Below, piece after piece: positions 61,916 to 64,000 of a stretch of DNA of 64,000 bases. This DNA is from Grimontia sedimenti (lineage in GTDB: Bacteria > Pseudomonadota > Gammaproteobacteria > Enterobacterales > Vibrionaceae): the NCBI RefSeq assembly GCF_011045095.1, contig NZ_JAALDL010000005.1, positions 183,502 to 247,501 on the forward strand. The letters are read 5' to 3'. The first letter of the stretch is position 1. Each line of letters opens with the position of its first letter. The position numbers and the translations under genes are program-made. The notes beneath the pieces are model-generated. The model was not told where the DNA came from and did no database searches. It saw only the letters and a list, made by a program, of their open reading frames with translations.

Positions 61916-63553
61916 TTATCCGATTGAACGGCTTTCCTTGATAAGAACATTCAAGATGGAATGGTTCAGTGAGTAATCCACTGGCAAATCGATAAGGTGC
62001 ACGCCAGGGCTACTCAGAGCGTGCTTCAGAATCGACTGGAACTCGTCGTGGCTATCAGGACGGTGACCAATTGCTCCGAAGCTGTTGGCGTATTTCACGA
62101 AGTCAGGGTTACCGAAATCCAGACCGAAATTGTCGAATTCCATGCCTTCCTGCTTCCACTTGATCATGCCGTAGGCGCTGTCGTTCAGGATGATGACCAC
62201 CAGATCCAGCCCCATCCGCACTGCAGTTTCGATCTCCTGCGAGTTCATCATAAAGCCGCCGTCGCCGTTAACCGACACAACTTTTTTGTTGGGATAAAGC
62301 TGCTTCGCCACCATGGCTGAAGGCAAACCAGCCCCCATGGTTGCCAGTGCATTATCCAGCAGCAGAGTGTTATTCGTATGGCATTGGTAGTTACGTGCAA
62401 ACCAGATTTTGTATACGCCGTTATCGAGGGTGACGATGTCCTCATCATCCAGCTGGTCACGTAGGATTTTCACCAAACGCTGGGGCAGAATAGGGAAGCG
62501 GCGATCTTCGAAGTATTTGGTCGTACGCTCATCAACATGGGCTTTGACACGGCCGAAGTAGCTCATGTCTTGCGACAACTCACCGACTTTCTCTGTTAAG
62601 CGACCTACTGAAGAACAGATGTCGCCGACAACGTTAAGCTGCGGGAAGTAAACTTCATCTGTACGCGCCGCAAAGAAATTGATGTGAATAACCTTGGTGC
62701 CACCTTTCTCCATAAAGAACGGTGGCTTCTCGATCACATCGTGACCCACGTTGATAATCAGGTCTGCTTTTTCAATCGCACAGTGCAGGAAGTCGTGGCT
62801 TGAAAGAGCCGCAGTACCGATAAAGCGCTCATGACGCTCATCCACCACACCTTTACCCATCTGTGTGTTGAAGAAGTAGATGCCCGTTTTATCGATGAAT
62901 TCTTTGAGTGCGCGACTGGAGCGTTTACGGTTGGCACCCGCACCAATCAGCAATAGCGGCATTTTGGCCTTTTTGATCATTTCTGCCGCTTGGTCGAGGC
63001 ATTTCTCGTTGGCATCGGGTCTGCGGTGCTCAACAACATCGAACACTGTCGCACCTGAGTCTTCGTCCGCAATGTCCTCTGGCAACTCCAGATAACCTGC
63101 TCCCGGGCGCTCTTCCTTACATACGCGGAATGATTCGCGCACCATGGCAGTCACGTTGTTACCATCGACAATCTGCTCGGAATATTTGGTAATTGGCTTC
63201 ATGAGGTTGACCACATCAACAATCTGGAAGCGGCCTTGTTTACTCTTACGAATTGGCTTTTGGCCACCCAGCATGATCATTGGCATTGCACCGAGCTGTG
63301 CATAGGCGGCAGCTGTCACGAAGTTTGTTGCACCAGGACCAAGGGTTGAGAGACAAACACCAGGCTTACCGGTCAAACGGCCGTAGGTTGCCGCCATGAA
63401 TCCGGCTGCCTGCTCATGTCGCGTTAGGATAAGTTCAATTTTGGAGTCTTTCAGCGAGTTCAGAAAATCGAGGTTTTCTTCACCCGGAATGCCGTAGATA
63501 TATTCGACACCTTCATTTTCCAGCGCACGTACAAACAAATCTGAAGTTTTCAT
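61916..63553 (-). CDS. ThDP enzyme, acetolactate synthase large-subunit-like
   Basis: A 545-aa thiamine-diphosphate enzyme with the three-domain fold. Catalytic Glu47 in TRHEQAAGF activates the cofactor, GIPGEENLDF precedes it, and the Mg/ThDP motif reads VNGDGGFMMNSQ then ILNDSAYGMIKW. Its closest annotation is acetolactate synthase large subunit, but no small regulatory subunit follows, as expected for a catabolic (AlsS-like) or side-activity enzyme. It is first in an operon with ALDH. The pairing suggests an aldehyde made by the ThDP enzyme and oxidised by ALDH (inference). Confidence 0.88.
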   Translation of the reverse strand: MKTSDLFVRALENEGVEYIYGIPGEENLDFLNSLKDSKIELILTRHEQAAGFMAATYGRLTGKPGVCLSTLGPGATNFVTAAAYAQLGAMPMIMLGGQKPIRKSKQGRFQIVDVVNLMKPITKYSEQIVDGNNVTAMVRESFRVCKEERPGAGYLELPEDIADEDSGATVFDVVEHRRPDANEKCLDQAAEMIKKAKMPLLLIGAGANRKRSSRALKEFIDKTGIYFFNTQMGKGVVDERHERFIGTAALSSHDFLHCAIEKADLIINVGHDVIEKPPFFMEKGGTKVIHINFFAARTDEVYFPQLNVVGDICSSVGRLTEKVGELSQDMSYFGRVKAHVDERTTKYFEDRRFPILPQRLVKILRDQLDDEDIVTLDNGVYKIWFARNYQCHTNNTLLLDNALATMGAGLPSAMVAKQLYPNKKVVSVNGDGGFMMNSQEIETAVRMGLDLVVIILNDSAYGMIKWKQEGMEFDNFGLDFGNPDFVKYANSFGAIGHRPDSHDEFQSILKHALSSPGVHLIDLPVDYSLNHSILNVLIKESRSIG

Positions 63554-63905
63554 TGTCGTCTCTCTTCTCGTTGGCCAATTACCTTGTGCTTCACGAGATG
63601 ACCTTCAGACCTTTCTGCGACGTTCAATGTTAAGCAGGAAGTGCCTTCATCTCTTCGGTTATAAAAGTGATACACCTATCAATAACGCAAGGCTTTTTTC
63701 ATCAGTGTAGTCACAACCTTGAGAAACTGGCTAAATCAGAAGGTTAATTGCGCCTTTCAGCGTTGAAGTTGCGTCTTTGGCTGTGCGGTCTTGGGATTTT
63801 GCGTCATATACCGCCGATGCGTTTAAAAAAGAGGCACTTAAACGCGAATGTGCAGAAAAGGGGTTTACAGCATTCCATCACCCCGTTAATATTCGCCGCA
63901 CTTAC
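63554..63905. other. gap between ThDP enzyme and tRNA-Ser copy 2
   Basis: No gene is seen. The last 45 bp match the promoter region of the first tRNA-Ser. The part before it must hold the promoter of the ThDP enzyme operon on the minus strand; I see no clear operator. Confidence 0.45.
63864..63892 (+). promoter_or_regulatory. tRNA-Ser promoter, copy 2
   Basis: TTTACA (63864-63869), 17-bp spacer and TAATAT (63887-63892), the same geometry as copy 1. The shared discriminator after the -10 box (TCGCCGCACTTAC) is identical. Confidence 0.8.
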
Positions 63906-63996
63906 GGAGAGATGGCTGAGTGGTTGAAAGCACCGGTCTTGAAAACCGGCATACGTTAATAGCGTATCTAGGGTTCAAATCCCTATCTCTCCGCCA
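63906..63996 (+). tRNA. tRNA-Ser (UGA), second copy
   Basis: A 91-nt tRNA identical to the one at 55820-55910, with anticodon TGA and encoded CCA. The next six bases (CACATT) are also identical. Sequence ends four bases later. Confidence 0.97.
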
Positions 63997-64000
63997 CATT

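Noticed and set aside
63777-63959. 60-codon frame running into tRNA-Ser copy 2
   Set aside because: It overlaps the tRNA promoter and tRNA itself and has no ribosome site.
55820-63996. Genomic island or prophage between the tRNA-Ser copies
   Set aside because: There is no integrase or phage/plasmid gene, and the content is metabolic and typical of the chromosome. Kept only as a duplication/excision question.

Overview
The window reads as a Vibrionaceae-type gammaproteobacterial chromosome of moderate GC. Pointers are the zwf-pgl-gnd order, a VC0807-like membrane protein, a mannose/fructose PTS block arranged as manA / EIIABC / AraC / IIA / IIB, CRP-like sites in front of ptsG and nupC, and tRNA-Ser and tRNA-Asp with family-typical promoters. 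Enterovibrio/Grimontia-like is my best guess; the genus is inference. There is no integrase, transposase, phage or CRISPR array. The only clear mobile element is a small non-autonomous TA-flanked element at about 47.4-47.7 kb.

Layout. 0.2-5.1 kb: exported RidA-like protein inside a 49-bp direct repeat, a Cys-containing RTX repeat protein, and a Crp/Fnr-like regulator followed by a translationally coupled nitroreductase / YdcZ-like / GNAT operon. 5.1-8.8 kb: oxidative pentose phosphate operon zwf-pgl-gnd. 9.2-20 kb: accessory surface/secreted genes, namely a GRDP-like membrane protein, a triple-CHRD lipoprotein, an AT-rich lipoprotein, a 1100-aa RTX protein, a frameshifted exported protein and a 455-aa RTX protein. 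20.4-26.1 kb: acyl-CoA thioesterase, then a GtsA-like sugar-binding protein in one operon with a histidine kinase and response regulator, divergent from ptsG. 26.3-34.2 kb: broken EamA transporter, small lipoprotein, a GT2/GT39 lipid-linked sugar transfer pair divergent from a second two-component system, an EamA transporter and an AraC regulator. 34.3-40.1 kb: second Cys-rich RTX protein, solitary trpB, and a helicase with apparent membrane segments. 40.2-49.6 kb: GH3 beta-glucosidase lipoprotein, manA, EIIABC, the inserted element, an AraC regulator, a degenerate HPr-EIIA fusion and a IIB protein. 50-55.6 kb: two oligosaccharide/peptide ABC ATPases without permeases plus a coupled unknown protein, a DAACS symporter and a Nudix-PAP2 fusion. 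55.8-64 kb: tRNA-Ser, tRNA-Asp and its decayed 3' copies, VC0807-like protein, nupC, an output-less PAS sensor, ALDH plus acetolactate-synthase-like enzyme, and a second tRNA-Ser.

Themes. Much of the window handles sugars: glucose (ptsG, zwf-pgl-gnd), mannose/fructose (PTS, manA), beta-glucosides (GH3) and possibly oligosaccharides (orphan ATPases). The most system-like unit is the SBP-kinase-regulator operon facing ptsG, where an ABC-type glucose-binding protein without a permease probably acts as a ligand sensor. The second theme is calcium-binding RTX proteins: four genes in two places with no type I secretion genes in the window, two of them exactly 341 aa with cysteines inside the repeats.
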